A DNA stretch of 64,000 bases from Cacajao melanocephalus (GCA_963573385.1 CAUYLG010026630.1:28124-92123), one strand, 5' to 3'. Shown: positions 25,205 through 37,094, counted from the stretch's first letter. The notes: a model not told the origin generated them from the letters alone. Numbers and translations: made by a program.

Positions 25205-26305
25205 TTGTACTCTTTAACACATTTTAAAATTAAAGCCAGAGAAAGAATAAACTTTCATGCTGCAACTAATAGAAGCTCCAGTTTCTTGTGTATACAGACA
25301 CTCTCTCTGCATTTTTAAAAAGTTTCACATACTTTCAGGAAGACGTTATTGTCTTCTCCACCAACCTGAGACATGTAGCCCTACAAGGGTACATGAAATT
25401 CTGCTCAACATTCTGAGAGTTCACACCAAAAATTTATAAGGCTATATATTGTTCTTTCTACCATTTTCCAAAAGGGTTTTCTTCTCATATTTTCTTGTAT
25501 GGTTATAAATAATATGTTTCTGTTCACAGTTTGTATTTAGAACATTTGCTAAGCATTTTGTTTTCCATCATAATCCTTAGAGCCTTGAAACAAACAAATC
25601 ACTTATACAGTATAGAATGATATCTGCTTGGTATTTCTGCCTTAGGAAATGTTCATTTTTGAGGCTTCATTTCAATGTATAGCAGAATTTAGTGATATCG
25701 CAATCCCCTATACGGTTCTAGTAATACTAAATGAAAGTGTGAAACTCCTAGCTTTATCTGAACTCCCATGTCTGAAATCTGTCATTCGTTGGTGTTTAGT
25801 TTGCCTGGAATATTTGTTTACCTACTGCCTGTTGACTAGTTTCCAAATCCTCTTGATGAGTTGATTTCATAACAGCTGAAAATAATATTACATTCCTCAC
25901 CTGTAACAGGTGGTCCCCAAGTGACTGTCTATCTTCCCCTGGGGTCTCTGCTGTGAACTGTAAATCATGTCAGGAAACGACAGCCTGTTAGATGGCATGA
26001 CCTATCATTGCTGTGGGGAGCCACCAGTCACAACAGGCACACACTTGATCCATCCTATGTGCAAGTGATGAATTTGGTCAAAAGATTGCCATTTCACGTT
26101 CTGGGAAACATGAACTGATGTGAGCCTATAAATAAAATATTTTAATCTATGGTCTCATGTACATGTCATTATGTCATCTTTCCCAGAATTCAGCTGCCAA
26201 AAATAACATTAAAGAAGTAGTTCATGTCAGGTAAGATGAAAATGCCCCATAAATACTGATTCTGAACCTCTGGCAGCCATATGTATGGAGCAGCCATACA
26301 TATGT
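25205..26305. other. no recognised repeat; unique-looking sequence
   Basis: No identifiable transposon over about 1.1 kb. The stem-loop at 26278-26304 is listed separately. Short plus-strand open frames at 25257 and 25649 are unrecognised. Confidence 0.5.
26278..26304. repeat. perfect 11-bp stem with 5-bp loop
   Basis: CATATGTATGG (26278-26288), loop AGCAG, then CCATACATATG (26294-26304). No T-run follows, so it is not a terminator-like signal. Confidence 0.9.
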
Positions 26306-26309
26306 TAAT

Positions 26310-26494
26310 TCATTTTTCCACAAATATTTTGAGCACATATTTTGTGCCAAGCACTGGGTTAGGTCCCAAGGATACCAAAATTAATAATTACAAACTTAGA
26401 GTCCAAAGAAAAAGGCAGACTCACAAATAAACAGTTGTAAAAAGATGTGTTGTTCTATTTGGAGGAATTATCTAGACATTAGGGAGATTGCATC
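26310..26494 (-). repeat. L2 LINE fragment, split by MaLR element
   Basis: 'ttcatttttccacaaatattttgagcacatattttgtgccaagcactggg' is the reverse-complemented L2 3' end. The L2 continues on the far side of the MaLR at 28764. Confidence 0.75.
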
Positions 26495-26852
26495 TGTATT
26501 AGTCTATTTTCATGCTACTGATAAAGACATACCCGAACTTAGCAATTTACAAAGAAAGAGGTTTATTGGACTCACAGTTCCACGTGGCTGGGGAGGCCTC
26601 ACAATTGTGGCAGAAGGTAAAAGGCAAGGAGAAGCAAGTCATATCTTACATGGATGGTAGCAGGCAAAAAGAGCTTGTGCAGGGAAACTCTACCTTATAA
26701 AGTCATCAGATCTTGTGACACTTATTCCCTATCATGAGAATAGCACAGGAAAGCCCTGCCTTCACTATTCAATTACCTCCCATTAAGTATCTCCCACAAA
26801 CATGTGGGAATTCAAGATGAGATTTGGGTTGGAGCACCACTAAACCATATCA
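26495..26852 (-). mobile_element. THE1-type MaLR 3' LTR (minus orientation)
   Basis: Begins TGTATTAG and ends ATATCA. Diagnostic phrases are 'ggtttattggactcacagttcc', 'gtggctggggaggcctcac' and 'atgtgggaattcaagatgag'. Because the element lies on the minus strand, this left copy is its 3' LTR. By eye it differs from the right LTR at well over a tenth of positions, so the insertion is old. Confidence 0.92.
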
Positions 26853-28407
26853 TTCTGCCCCTGGTCTCTCCCAAATCTTATGTCAGAACTAATCATGCCT
26901 TCCCAATGGTCCACCAAAGCCTTAACTCATTTCAGAATTAACTCAAAAGTCCACAGTCCAAAATCTAATTTGAGACAAGGCAAGTTCTTTGCACCTATGA
27001 GCCTGTAAAATCAAAAGCAGGTTAGTTACTTCCTAGATACAGTGGTCATACAAGCATTGGGTAAATTCAGCCATTCCAAATGGGAGAAATTGGCCAAAAC
27101 AAAGAGGCTACAGAACCCGTGCAAATCTGAAATCCAGTGGGACAGTCAAATCTTAAAGCTCCATAATGATCTCCTTTGAGCCCATGTCTCACATCCAGGT
27201 CATGCTGATGCAAAAGGTGGGTTCTCATGGTCTTGGGCAGCTCCGCCCTTGAGGCTGTGCAGGATACAGCCTCCCCCTCAGCTCCTTTCATGGGCTGGCA
27301 TTGAGTATCTGCAGCTTTTTCAAGTGCACAGTGTAAGCTGTCAGTGCATCTCTCATTCTGGGGTCTGGAGGATGATGGCCCTCTTCTCACAGCTCCGCTA
27401 AGTGGTAGACTCTGTGTGTAGACTCCAACTCCACATTTCCCTTCTGCAGTGCCCTAGCAGAGGTTCTCCATGAGAGCCCCACCCCTGCAGCAAACTTTTG
27501 CCTGGATATCCAAGTATTTCCATACATCCTCTGAAATCTAGGCGGATATTCCCAAACCCCAATTCCTGACTTCTGTGCACAAACAGGCTCAACACTAGGT
27601 GGAAGCTGCCAAGGCTTGAGGCTTGCACCCTCTGCAGCCATGGAGCAGGCTCTATGCTGGCACCTTTCAGCCATGGCTGGAGAAGCTGGGATGCAAGACA
27701 CAAGTTCCTAGGCTGCACACAGCATGAGGACCCCAGTCCTGACCCACAAAACCGCTTTACCTCCTAGGCCTCCTGGCCTGATGGGATGGGCTGCTGCGAC
27801 AACCTCTGGCATGCCCTGGAGACATTTTCCCCATTGTCTTGGGGATTAACATTCAGCTACTTGTTATGCAAATTTCTGTAGCTGGCTTGGATTTCTCCTC
27901 AGAAAATGAGATTTTCTTTTCTATCACGTTGTCAGGCTGCAAATTTTTGAAACTTTTATGCTCTGATTCCCTTATAAAATTGAATGCCTTTAACAGCACC
28001 CAAGTCACCTCTTGAAGACTTTGTTACTTAGAAATTTTTTTCTGCCAGATACTCTAAGTAATCTCTCACAAGTTCAAAGTTCCACAAATCTCTAGGGCAG
28101 GGGCAAAATGCTGCCAGTCTCTTTGTTAAAACATAACAAAAATTACCTTTGCTCCAGTTCCCAACAAGTTTCTCATTTCCATCTGAAACCACCTCAGCCT
28201 GGACTTTATTGTCCATATTGCTATCAGCATTTTTAACAAAGCCATTCAAAAAGTCTCTAGGAAGTTTCAAACTTTCTTATATTTTCCTGTCTACTTCTGA
28301 GCCCTCCAAACTGTTCTATCCAATACCTGTTTGTTACACAGTTCCAAAGTCACTTCCGTATTTTTGGGTATCTTTTCAGCAGTGCCCCACTCCCAGTACC
28401 AATTCAC
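26853..28407 (-). mobile_element. MaLR internal region (THE1-int-like), defective
   Basis: A 1.55-kb non-LTR section bounded by two related LTRs. MaLRs are non-autonomous ERVL relatives that lack a functional pol. Several minus-strand open frames (27067-27390, 27387-27701, 28028-28270) look like decayed gag-type or non-coding remnants; none has a recognisable pol motif. A purine-rich tract (on the minus strand AGGGGCAGAA) abuts the left LTR, where a polypurine tract belongs. The element cannot encode its own mobilisation. Confidence 0.85.
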
Positions 28408-28763
28408 TGTATTAGTTCATTTTCACACTGCTGATAAAGACATACCTGAGACTTGGCAATTTGTGAAAGAAAGAGGTATTGGACTTACAGTTCCACTTGG
28501 CTGGGGAGGCCACACAATCATGGCAGAAGGTGAAAGGCAAGAAGGGGTGAGTCACATCTTACATGGAGGAGGCAGGCAAAAAGAGCTTATGCAGGGAAAC
28601 TCCACCTTATAAAGCCATCAGATCTTGTGAGACTTATTCACTATTATAAGAACAGCACAAGAAAGGCCTGCCCCCATGATTCAATTACCTCCTACTGAGT
28701 CGCTCCCACAACATGTGGGAATTCAGGACAAGATTTGGGTAGGGACACAGACAAACCCTATCA
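28408..28763 (-). mobile_element. THE1-type MaLR 5' LTR (minus orientation)
   Basis: Starts TGTATTAG and ends CTATCA, parallel to 26495-26852. Flanks give a near target duplication: GCATC (26490-26494) against GCTTC (28764-28768), one mismatch. Read on the minus strand this copy is upstream of the internal region and would have held the original promoter. Confidence 0.92.
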
Positions 28764-29150
28764 GCTTCATTCTGGGGCAAGGTGGTAGGGACAATACAAA
28801 CACCAAGATAAGTTCCTTTGGAGCTATGGCATGAACTGAGGCTTATAGGATGAATAAGAAGTATGCTTGGTAAAGGAGTTCAAGCAGGAAGACAGTGGGG
28901 AGTAGCATTTCTCCTACAGGGTAATGAGCAAAGGTTGCTCATTGAGAAGTTGAGAAGGAGATTAGAACATGCAAGGAACTACCAGCAATAATGTAGGAGT
29001 TTACTTAGTGATGCTGGGGCCAGTGAGAAATGTGGAGCAGTAAGCAAAAGGCAAAAGTGAGGAACACCCTGGGAATACTATGTAGGAGGCTGGGCTGGAT
29101 CCTATGGTCAGGAGCGCCTGAAGAGCTTGCTGTTGTTGACACTTACTTGC
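28764..29150 (-). repeat. L2 LINE fragment, continuation
   Basis: 'ctatggcatgaactgaggcttataggatgaataagaagtatgcttgg' and 'ggagttcaagcaggaag' match the reverse complement of L2 upstream of the part at 26310-26494. This shows the MaLR inserted into an existing L2. Confidence 0.75.
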
Positions 29151-29164
29151 TTTTAAATAACTTT

Positions 29165-29514
29165 TGGATTAGTCCATTTTCACATTGCTGATGAGGACAT
29201 ACCCAAGAAGGGGTAATTTATAAAGAAAAAGAGGTTTAATGGACTCACAGTTCCACATAACTGGGGAGGCCTTACAATCATGGTGGAAGGTGAAAGCATG
29301 TCTCACATGGTGGCAGACAAGAGAGAATGAGAGCCAAGTGAAAGGGGAAGCCCCTTTTAAAACCATCAGCCCTCATGAGACTTTTTTACTACCATGAGAA
29401 CAGTACGGGGGAAACTGCCCCCATGATTCAATTATCTCCCACCACAATATGTGGGAATTATGGGAGCTAAAATTCAAGATGAGATTTGGGTGGAGACACA
29501 GACAAACTGTATCA
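29165..29514 (-). mobile_element. MST-type MaLR solo LTR
   Basis: 350 bp with 'gattagtccattttcacattgctg', 'gaggtttaatggactcacagttcc', 'gagaacagtacgggggaaactgccccc' and a terminal 'gtatca'. Near target duplications are ACTTT (29160-29164) and GCTTT (29515-29519). It is inserted at the 3' end of the ancient L1 that continues at 29515. Confidence 0.9.
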
Positions 29515-30168
29515 GCTTTATTGAGGTTTAATTTACGTGTCTTAAGATTCACTTAGGTGAACAATTCAATGATTATTATTATTAAATTTGCATACTTGTA
29601 TAATCATCGACACCATACAGTTTTTAGAATATTTCCATCACTCCAAAACATCCCTCATACCCATTTACAGTCACTACTGACTCCCACCTCCAAGAGCCAG
29701 GCAAATGCTCATCTGGTTTCTTTGTCTATAGATCTGTCATTTCTGGAAATTTCACATAAATTAAACTATAGAATATGTAGTCATTTGTACCTGGTTTGTT
29801 TCACTGGGCATCAGGTCTTTGAGGTTTATTCATGCTACAGCATGTATCCATAGCAAGTTTGTTTATATTGTCAAACAGTATTCCATGGTATAGATATATC
29901 ATCATTGGCTTATCTTTTCACCAACTGATGAACATTTGGATTATTTCTAATTTTTGATTAATATGAGTAATGCTGCCACAAGCTATCACATGCAAGTCTT
30001 TACATAGACATATGTTTTCATTTCTCTTGTTTAGATATTTAGGGTCATATAATTCTTTGGTCATATGGTAAATTTATGCTTAACTGTTTAAGAAATTGTC
30101 AAGCTATTGTCCAAAGCAGCTACATGATTTTACGTTCCCATCAAAGATGTATGAGGGTTCTATTTTCT
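29515..30168 (-). mobile_element. ancient LINE-1 3' fragment (L1MC/L1ME-like)
   Basis: Reverse-complement L1 3' landmarks in order: 'gctttattgaggtttaattta', 'acatccctcatacccatttac', 'ctgtcatttctggaaatttcacataaat', 'attccatggtatagatatatc', 'gacatatgttttcatttctcttg', 'gggtcatataattctttggtcatatgg' and 'acgttcccatcaaagatgtatgaggg'. Confidence 0.85.
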
Positions 30169-30169
30169 C

Positions 30170-30375
30170 CTAAGGAGGTTTAACGAGACAGATAATATGG
30201 ATAGATTTTTGCTTTAAGTAAATCAATCTGGTAGCTATTAGAAATGAGACTGAAAATAATTAGCCTGTTTAGAAAGCTGTTGCAATAGTGTAGGTGAGAT
30301 CTCTACTAAGATTTCCAACTAGACCATTGGTGGAGAAGACTATCTCAGCAGAAGAACAATGTGGCTGAATAAGAA
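30170..30375 (-). repeat. L2 LINE fragment
   Basis: 'aaatcaatctggtagctattag' and 'gaaagctgttgcaatagtgtaggtgagatc' match the reverse complement of L2 ('ctattgcaatagtccaggcgagag'). Confidence 0.6.
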
Positions 30376-30379
30376 CAGG

Positions 30380-31395
30380 TGATTTGCTTCCATCAGTTGT
30401 GCAGCCTTGGGAATGTGACTCACAGAGGTGTGAGGACAAAGCAAGGACCTGCCCAGCCAGCCAGATTAGCTAAAGAAAATATAGTATCATGTATGTAAGC
30501 TTATGCCTTCACATCTGAAATATCTCATACTAATATATATACCCTCAAATTTCCAACACTTATACTATCATAGTGTCATTTTTTACTGGTTCACCAATTG
30601 CATACTGGACACAGTGCTGCACATGTTACTGGGTATTTTTCCTACTTTAGAGATTATGTTCATTTGGTTCTAAGGATAATTGCAAGAATATTACTGTGCT
30701 ATAAGTAAATAAATGCCATGTATTTATAAATTCTCTGTGTATTTGTATTGTTAGCACACACAGTATTATGTCATGTGGCCCAAATCTCATATTTCATAGC
30801 ATATTATGGTTATATTAGGACATAGTAAATTAATATTTCAGTGAGAAAGTATTTGGAATTATCCATAGCCTTATCAATAGCTCATCCCAATGTTTCCCTT
30901 CAAACAGTCACATGGGATTGGTGTAAGTGAATCTAAATGAATAAGGACAATATGCTGTTTGGGCTAAAATACCTTTTGAAAATGAAAATAAGCAGCTAGC
31001 CAAAAAAAAAAAATTCTGCCACTTTAAAAGATCAGGTAAAAATCTTAATTCTGCTGTTGTGCAATGTATAGCATGTAACCAAGAGCAATATCTAAGAATA
31101 ATAAATATAAATATTGAGGGAAGTTGAGTAATATTTAATTAGATTATAATATAGTTGGTCTTGGAATAATAAACCTGTAAAATTATCTACACTATGAAAT
31201 TAAGCTCTGTATTATAACAAATGAGTTCTCTGATCTTTTAAAATACACATTTCTAACAATCTTGTAAATGATTAATATTTCAAAATTCTGTTACTACTGC
31301 TGCTACTGCTAGTAATAACAACAATTTTGAATAGCCTTGAATGTCTTAAAAGTTGTAAAATATAATTTTATTCATGATGACTAAGTTCCATGTGA
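30380..31395. other. no recognised feature
   Basis: AT-rich unassigned sequence up to the U6 target duplication. Confidence 0.5.
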
Positions 31396-31397
31396 AT

Positions 31398-31553
31398 AAA
31401 AGAAATACAATGGTGCTCGCTTCCGCAGCACATATACTAAAATTGGAATGATACAGAGAAGATTAGCATGGCCCCTGCACAAGGATGACACGCAAATTCG
31501 TGAAGCGTTCCATATTTTTAAAAAATATATATATAAAAAAAAGAAATACAATG
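31398..31553. repeat. target-site duplications bounding the U6 retrocopy
   Basis: The 15-bp copies at 31398-31412 and 31539-31553 are identical. They mark the full insertion including its A-rich tail and show mobilisation by the L1 machinery. Confidence 0.95.
31413..31519 (+). pseudogene. U6 snRNA retropseudogene, full length
   Basis: 107 nt collinear with the whole of spliceosomal U6 snRNA, from GTGCTCGC to the terminal TATTTTT. By my reading it has three substitutions relative to human U6: G12C, C37T and G67A. The ACAGAGA box (from nt 41) that pairs with the 5' splice site is intact. It is a processed copy: AAAAGAAATACAATG occurs immediately upstream (31398-31412) and again at 31539-31553, a perfect 15-bp duplication, with an A/TA-rich tail (31520-31538) between the RNA end and the downstream copy. 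The bottom-strand cut site reads CTTTT/ATTC, close to the L1 endonuclease consensus. No PSE or TATA box is apparent at the positions expected for a type-3 Pol III promoter, so expression is unlikely. Confidence 0.96.
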
Positions 31554-31554
31554 A

Positions 31555-34075
31555 ATACAAATATTTAACTAAAAATAAAAGAACAGAGGGTTTGCCAAAA
31601 GAGACCAATTTACTTATTAAATAGGATGACCATACATCACAGTTTCCTGGAATGAAGCACTTTTATAGCTATTGTCCTGATGGCCAATTCAGTTCAGCAT
31701 TTTGTCCTTGATTGCTTTACCTTTTAAAAAAGCATTATTATCAATGTTATGATTATTGTTATTATTAATAAAAATAAGCCAGATGGACTTTTACAACCTC
31801 TACTTTGTACTCCCAGTCTTTGTCATGATTATGTCTAATAGCATGAGATAAATGCAGGCAATGCAGCTCTCACCTTAAATGGTAGATAATCTTAAAGAAG
31901 ACCAGCAGTAATAACCTACCTCTTCCCATTTCAGACTCAATGTAACCAATATCTCCTTTTCAAGGAAAACTCATATGGGACTCACTGATAAAGTGAGTTT
32001 GCAAAAAAAAGATTTGACAGTCAACTCTTTGTAGTCATTAGTGATAGTAGCTGCATTAGTGGAAAATGTGGGAAATTACAGGTTGGGGTAGGTGAATTGA
32101 AGACACCATTATTTATTTTTGTTGTTATAAATATAAATTTTGATATAATACAGCATCATGTATAAAATAATTTTCTTAACTAACTTAAGAAATATGTGGA
32201 ACAGAAATATTCGAAATGTGGTAATGTACAAGGAAGGGAGCTTGAAAATGGTCCCAAAAATTCATGATTTTATATCAAGAAAAATAAAACTGTAGTAGCC
32301 CAACTTTATGAATATTTTTACACTCGTATACATAGACTTTTATATTTTGTGTGTGTGTATGTATGTATTTGCAACTGAATTAGAAACTTTAATGATTAAG
32401 CTGATTTGAAATAATTTTAGGAAATACTTTAGCATGGCAAAGCATACTTGGTCTTTTGTTGCCCATGATCAATTAGATTTGTGAAATAAATAACCTTTGA
32501 ATAACCTCTGTGCAAATTTACTTAGTTATCCTAACAGAGTATTAAATATTTTGTAAATGAGTCCTCACATTTCTGGTTGCATGTTTTTCAAAATTGTTGG
32601 AAATCCTTAAACAAAATCCTGGAGCATCCAGATTTCAACTACTGAAGTTTATAATCCTCAAGCACCCACATTTCAACTATGAAAGCTTTTGGCAAATTGC
32701 ATTTATTGAAAATAAAGCCTTCATATAGGCAGATATTGATATCCTTGAACAAAGCAAGGGATACATAGAATTGATTAGATGATAAGTGTGCAAATGGTAT
32801 GGAGGATGTAATTTTAAAATTCTCTAAGAGCATATTGAAATACATAAACTTTTAGAAGAATTTTGATGAAGCCCGTATTTTTGAGTAAATTTATATTATG
32901 TACCATTATAGAATGAAAATGAAGTCAATGATTTGATGGCAAAGAGCTGCATATAATGTGACTAATACTAAAATAATAAATAATTTTATAAGAACTAAGG
33001 TATAGGCCCACCAGCACAATAAATCTAATGATAACTATTTCAAACATTCTATTATTTTAATTATTCAACCATCTACTTTTACTATCAAAAGTGCCTCAGC
33101 TTGAGAATAAATGATATGATCATCCCAGTTTTGATCAAGTAACTATTGGTGGACAATTTTGTGCAACTAGATCCTAAAATAATAAAAGCCTCTTCATCAT
33201 GATAGAAGTAAAAATCCCTCTTTCCAAATACCTCTCTATGCTCATCTTAAAGAAAATTCAATTGAAGATACTATACAGTACTGAATGTTAAGGCTCTCAA
33301 TCAAATGTTGCCATTTATTTCATTAAATTGTCTTCATAACAGGCTAATTAAATTATTGCCCGGTATAGAATGTAATTTCAATAGCTTATAAAACCACACT
33401 TAATGCTCTTAAAACTTCAAAAACAGATATATTTATACTTGAAAATAATTTCTATATGTTGAAGATTACAGATTTGCAAATGTTCTGGCAAGCGCGAGCC
33501 TTTTTGAACGTAGATCATATCCTTAAATGAATAGCAAATAAATCAGAGCCATAAAATTTGCCTATATTGCATTTTGCAACTGATAGCATCTTAGCCGCTC
33601 AGAATTTTATTTAAATAAAGTGAATAATTAGAGAAAACTGAAGCGAAGGTCCTACTTTTATCTCTGTATTCGATAGAATGCTTTCAAGACAAAAATTAGT
33701 AAAGAGTGTGCTTCCTCAATTTCTTTAACTTTAAATCAATGTTTACTCTCTGAACACTTATATTGTAAATGTTAAGTGGAGGCTTAGAAACTGATATTAC
33801 CAATAAAAAGTTGAAAAATTGAGTAGGCTATCCAGTTATCTGCCAATGTTTAAAAGCTATTTGGCATATTATTGGCATAATTTAGCTGACATAACTCAGG
33901 TGCTTAATTTCATTAATTTCAAGATAGTCAAAACATTTGATGTAAGAAGATTAAGGAAACTCAAAATATAAACAGAATTAAAATAACATAATAAAAATAG
34001 TAGTTGCAAAAATAATGAAAAAAGTGTTAATAGCAATAAATAGCACACATCAATCAATATGAAAACATACTACAA
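31555..34075. other. no recognised feature
   Basis: About 2.5 kb of very AT-rich sequence without identifiable repeats or genes. Short (GT)n near 32348. Confidence 0.5.
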
Positions 34076-34079
34076 ATGA

Positions 34080-34690
34080 TGTGAACAAGAGATACAAGTT
34101 AAAGAAGCAGATAATAAATATGAGGAAAACTAAACTCACAAGTAAATAAATGCAAATTAAAGTATAAGCATAATAAAATTTTTATTCTCCAAATTAACAA
34201 ATAATTTATTATCATATTTCTCCTTGTGGACAAGGATATGAAAAAGATATTCTGGTGAGACAACAATTTTGTATAATATTTTGAAAAGTAATTTAAAAAT
34301 ACACATTAATAAAGGTTAAAATCTTTGGCCATATAATTCTGTTTATTAAAAATGTGAACTAACTAATTATTAGAAATGTGAACAAAGATTTATGCATTGT
34401 GATTTTACCACCTTTTGGTTATAAAAGTAAATCCCAAGTATGATCTAAATGTTCAGCAATAGAGGAATAGTTTAATTAAGATGTATTATAGAATGTAAAA
34501 AGTATTCAATAATATAAAATTTCTTTAAGTGAAAAATAATGATGGCCAAAAATATATACCTTCATTGCATCTATATCTGTGTTTATCTAAATATGTTCAT
34601 CTATCAATGTATCTATAAGCCTTTATGTTTACAAAATTAAAAATTAGGAGACTATATCTCAAAATTTCAGTTCTTATTTACATCATTGTT
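34080..34690 (+). mobile_element. probable ancient LINE-1 3' fragment (L1ME/HAL1-like)
   Basis: 'aaataaatgcaaattaaagtataa', 'cttgtggacaaggatatg', 'ctaaatgttcagcaatagaggaatagtttaattaag' and 'gtgaaaaataatgatggcc' follow the order of ancient L1 3' ends, but are strongly decayed. Confidence 0.5.
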
Positions 34691-34923
34691 TTGACAAAGA
34701 AAATGTATATTTCCTTTACAATTTGAGAGGCATTTTACAAAAAAAATTAGTCCAAATGTTGTTTAAAATGTTAAGAGTAGGAGAAGTTTTGTGGGACTTT
34801 AAAGTCAGAAAAGTAAATTAAAGTTTTTCATAAGATAGCAATTAACTAGTCATTTTAACCCAACCAGTAAATTTGAATTAATTTGCTGCTAATTCGTTTG
34901 TTTTAGCTTGAAAGTGTAGGGAG

Positions 34924-35300
34924 TGCCTTAGACTGTTCAGGCTACTATAACAAAATACCATAAACTGGGCAGTTTATACACAACAGAAATTTATTTCTCA
35001 CAGGTCTGGAGGCTGAAAAATCTCAAAACAAGGCTCTGGAAGATTCTGTGTCTGATAAGGTCTCACTTTCTCATTCATAGATGGAGCCTTCTCACTGTGT
35101 CCTCACATGATGAAAGGGATGAAGGTGCTCTTTGGGCTACATTTATAAGGACATTGCTCTCATGACCTAATCCCATTTATGAGGGCTCTATCCTCATGAC
35201 CTAATTACCTCCCAAAGACACTACCTCCTGATATGATTATCTTTGTGGTTAAGATTTCAACACATGAACTTGGAGGAACACAAATATTCAGATCATAGCA
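34924..35300 (-). mobile_element. MLT-type MaLR-like LTR
   Basis: TG...CA bounded, 377 bp. Landmarks: 'ctataacaaaataccataaactggg', 'aacagaaatttatttctcac', 'gtctggaggctg', 'cctcatgacctaattacctccc', 'gatttcaacacatgaac' and the end 'atagca'. Exact family is uncertain and no clear target duplication was found. Confidence 0.7.
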
Positions 35301-35304
35301 TGGA

Positions 35305-35770
35305 CCATTAGTTATTATTATTTCTTAATTAAAAGTTTAATGAAAGGAACCAATAGCTAGGAAATGCAGCCAAGTTTGTTTACAAGTATGAAGAACTACC
35401 AGTGCTACAATCACCAAAAATCTATAAAATCACTGTTGAAAATAGTTTAATGTTGTAAAAAATCACTAAATTTATACCAGTGTTTATGGCAATATTTGCC
35501 TAATTTATAATTGGATTTATGTTCATTCTTTTTTATAGGTCAGAGAGAATATAAAAGTCACTTTTGTTCTTATAAAATATAATCAATAGATTAAATTTTA
35601 AGCTCACTAAAGTACAAAAAGCTACCTAGATAGCATCAAAAAACTAGTCAGAAAAAAATTTCAAACAAACTGTTGGTTTGACTTTTTTTCTTCACAGTAT
35701 ATAAACATTTAAATAAAAAACTTTTAAAATAAATGAACTTCACACCTACTTTTCTCATGTTGAAGAAAGT
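35305..35770. other. no recognised feature
   Basis: AT-rich unassigned sequence. Confidence 0.5.
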
Positions 35771-35773
35771 CAG

Positions 35774-36025
35774 TACAAAGTAGTAGTTAATAGAGTTGGG
35801 TAAGAAGTAAATGACCTGGAACTAAGCTCTGCTCTGGCACTTATAAATCGTATCATTTAGGGCAAATTATTTAACGTCTCTGTTCTTCAGTTTCCTCATC
35901 AGCAAACTGGGAATAACAATTATATCTACATTAAAGGATTATTTTAAAGATTCAAAGAGCTAATAAAATGTAAAGCCCATAAAAGAGTACCCAGGACACA
36001 GTAACAGCTTAATTAATGCTAACCT
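35774..36025 (-). repeat. MIR SINE
   Basis: Good reverse-complement MIR: 'gggcaaattatttaacgtctctgttcttcagtttcctcatcagcaaactggg', then 'aaagcccataaaagagtacccagg'. One of the better preserved MIR copies here. Confidence 0.85.
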
Positions 36026-36029
36026 TAAT

Positions 36030-36785
36030 TATTGTGCCCTCAATCTACACTCATACTTTTCACAGAAAATCTTGAGTGAATAGTATTTATATATTTTTTT
36101 TATTCATTTCAAAAGCCTTTGTTGAACACCTATCAGTATTTGTAATTTTGAAGGCAAATGTTGGGTAAGCCCTGGGGGGAAAAAAAAGGCAAATGTAACT
36201 TTCTCTGACACTAAATAATACATGGCTTCATGATAGACAGAAGGATCATATAAAAAAAACAAACAAACCAGAAAAGTTATGGAAGTACAGTAAGGTACTG
36301 GCTGCAGCAGGAGCACCAACAAGACATAGGATCCAGGCAGGGGGTTGGGATTTAGAAGGGCTGGTCTCTGGGAAAATCATTCATGTGCTGGTGTTCAAAC
36401 AATGTATTGGATTGTCTCGGATAATAAAGTGAAATAGATATACAGGGGAATAAAAAAGTCCACAAAGGCACAGATGCTAAAGAGATTGTGATGCATTTGA
36501 AGAAATACAAGAAAATTGATTTGGCTAAAGTGCAGAATACAGGTAGGAAAGAGAATTGTGAAAATTGTGGCTGTATAGCTATGGAGAGGTCAGATTATGA
36601 AGAGCCTTCAAGTAGAGTAAACATAAAATTTATTGTTGTATCAAACTATCTTTAAAAGTGAAGGGGAGAATACTAATGATGTTACTCAGAACACAGGCAT
36701 AAAACAAGAATCTCCATAGTGACTTGGAATGTATAGTACCTCTAAGCCATGATTACTTTCATCTATGCATCTATGTTCTCTCTAT
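36030..36785. other. no recognised feature
   Basis: Unassigned sequence between a MIR and an AluJ. Confidence 0.5.
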
Positions 36786-36786
36786 C

Positions 36787-37090
36787 TTTTTTTTTTTTTT
36801 TTTTTTTTGAGACAGAACATCACTCTGTTGCCAAGACTGGAGTGCAGTGGTGTGATCACAGCTTACTGCACCCTTGACCTTCTGGTCTCAAGCAATTCTC
36901 TTTCCTCAGCCTGGCAAGTAGTTGGGACTACAGGCACATACCACCACACCTAGTTATACATTTAAATTTTTGTAGATTCGGGGACTCACCATATTGCACA
37001 GGTTGTTCTTGAACCCCTGAACTCAAGTGATCCTCCTGTCTTGGCCTCCCAAAGTGCTGGTATTACAGTCATGAGCTACAGTGCACAGGC
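36787..37090 (-). mobile_element. AluJ SINE
   Basis: A 22-base poly-T (36787-36808), then 'gagacagaacatcactctgttg', 'ttgggactacaggcacatacc' and 'ggcctcccaaagtgctgg'. Heavy divergence and the 'gaactcaagtgatcctcctg' type text point to an old J-type copy. Confidence 0.93.
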
Positions 37091-37094
37091 TCTG

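Noticed and set aside
27067..27701. Consecutive minus-strand open frames of about 105 codons
   Set aside because: They lie wholly in the MaLR internal region between two LTRs and show no intact retroviral domain, so they are remnants and not host genes.
29515..30168. Possible separate unnamed repeat beside the MST LTR
   Set aside because: Ordered landmarks show it is a standard ancient L1 3' end in reverse orientation.
31520..31538. TA-rich stretch after U6 as a possible Pol III terminator context
   Set aside because: It is the A-rich tail of the retrocopy lying inside the target duplications, not a native 3' flank.
36104..36322. Minus-strand hydrophobic open frame that could suggest a small membrane protein
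   Set aside because: Short, low complexity, no family resemblance, and lies in AT-rich DNA where F/L-rich frames arise by chance.
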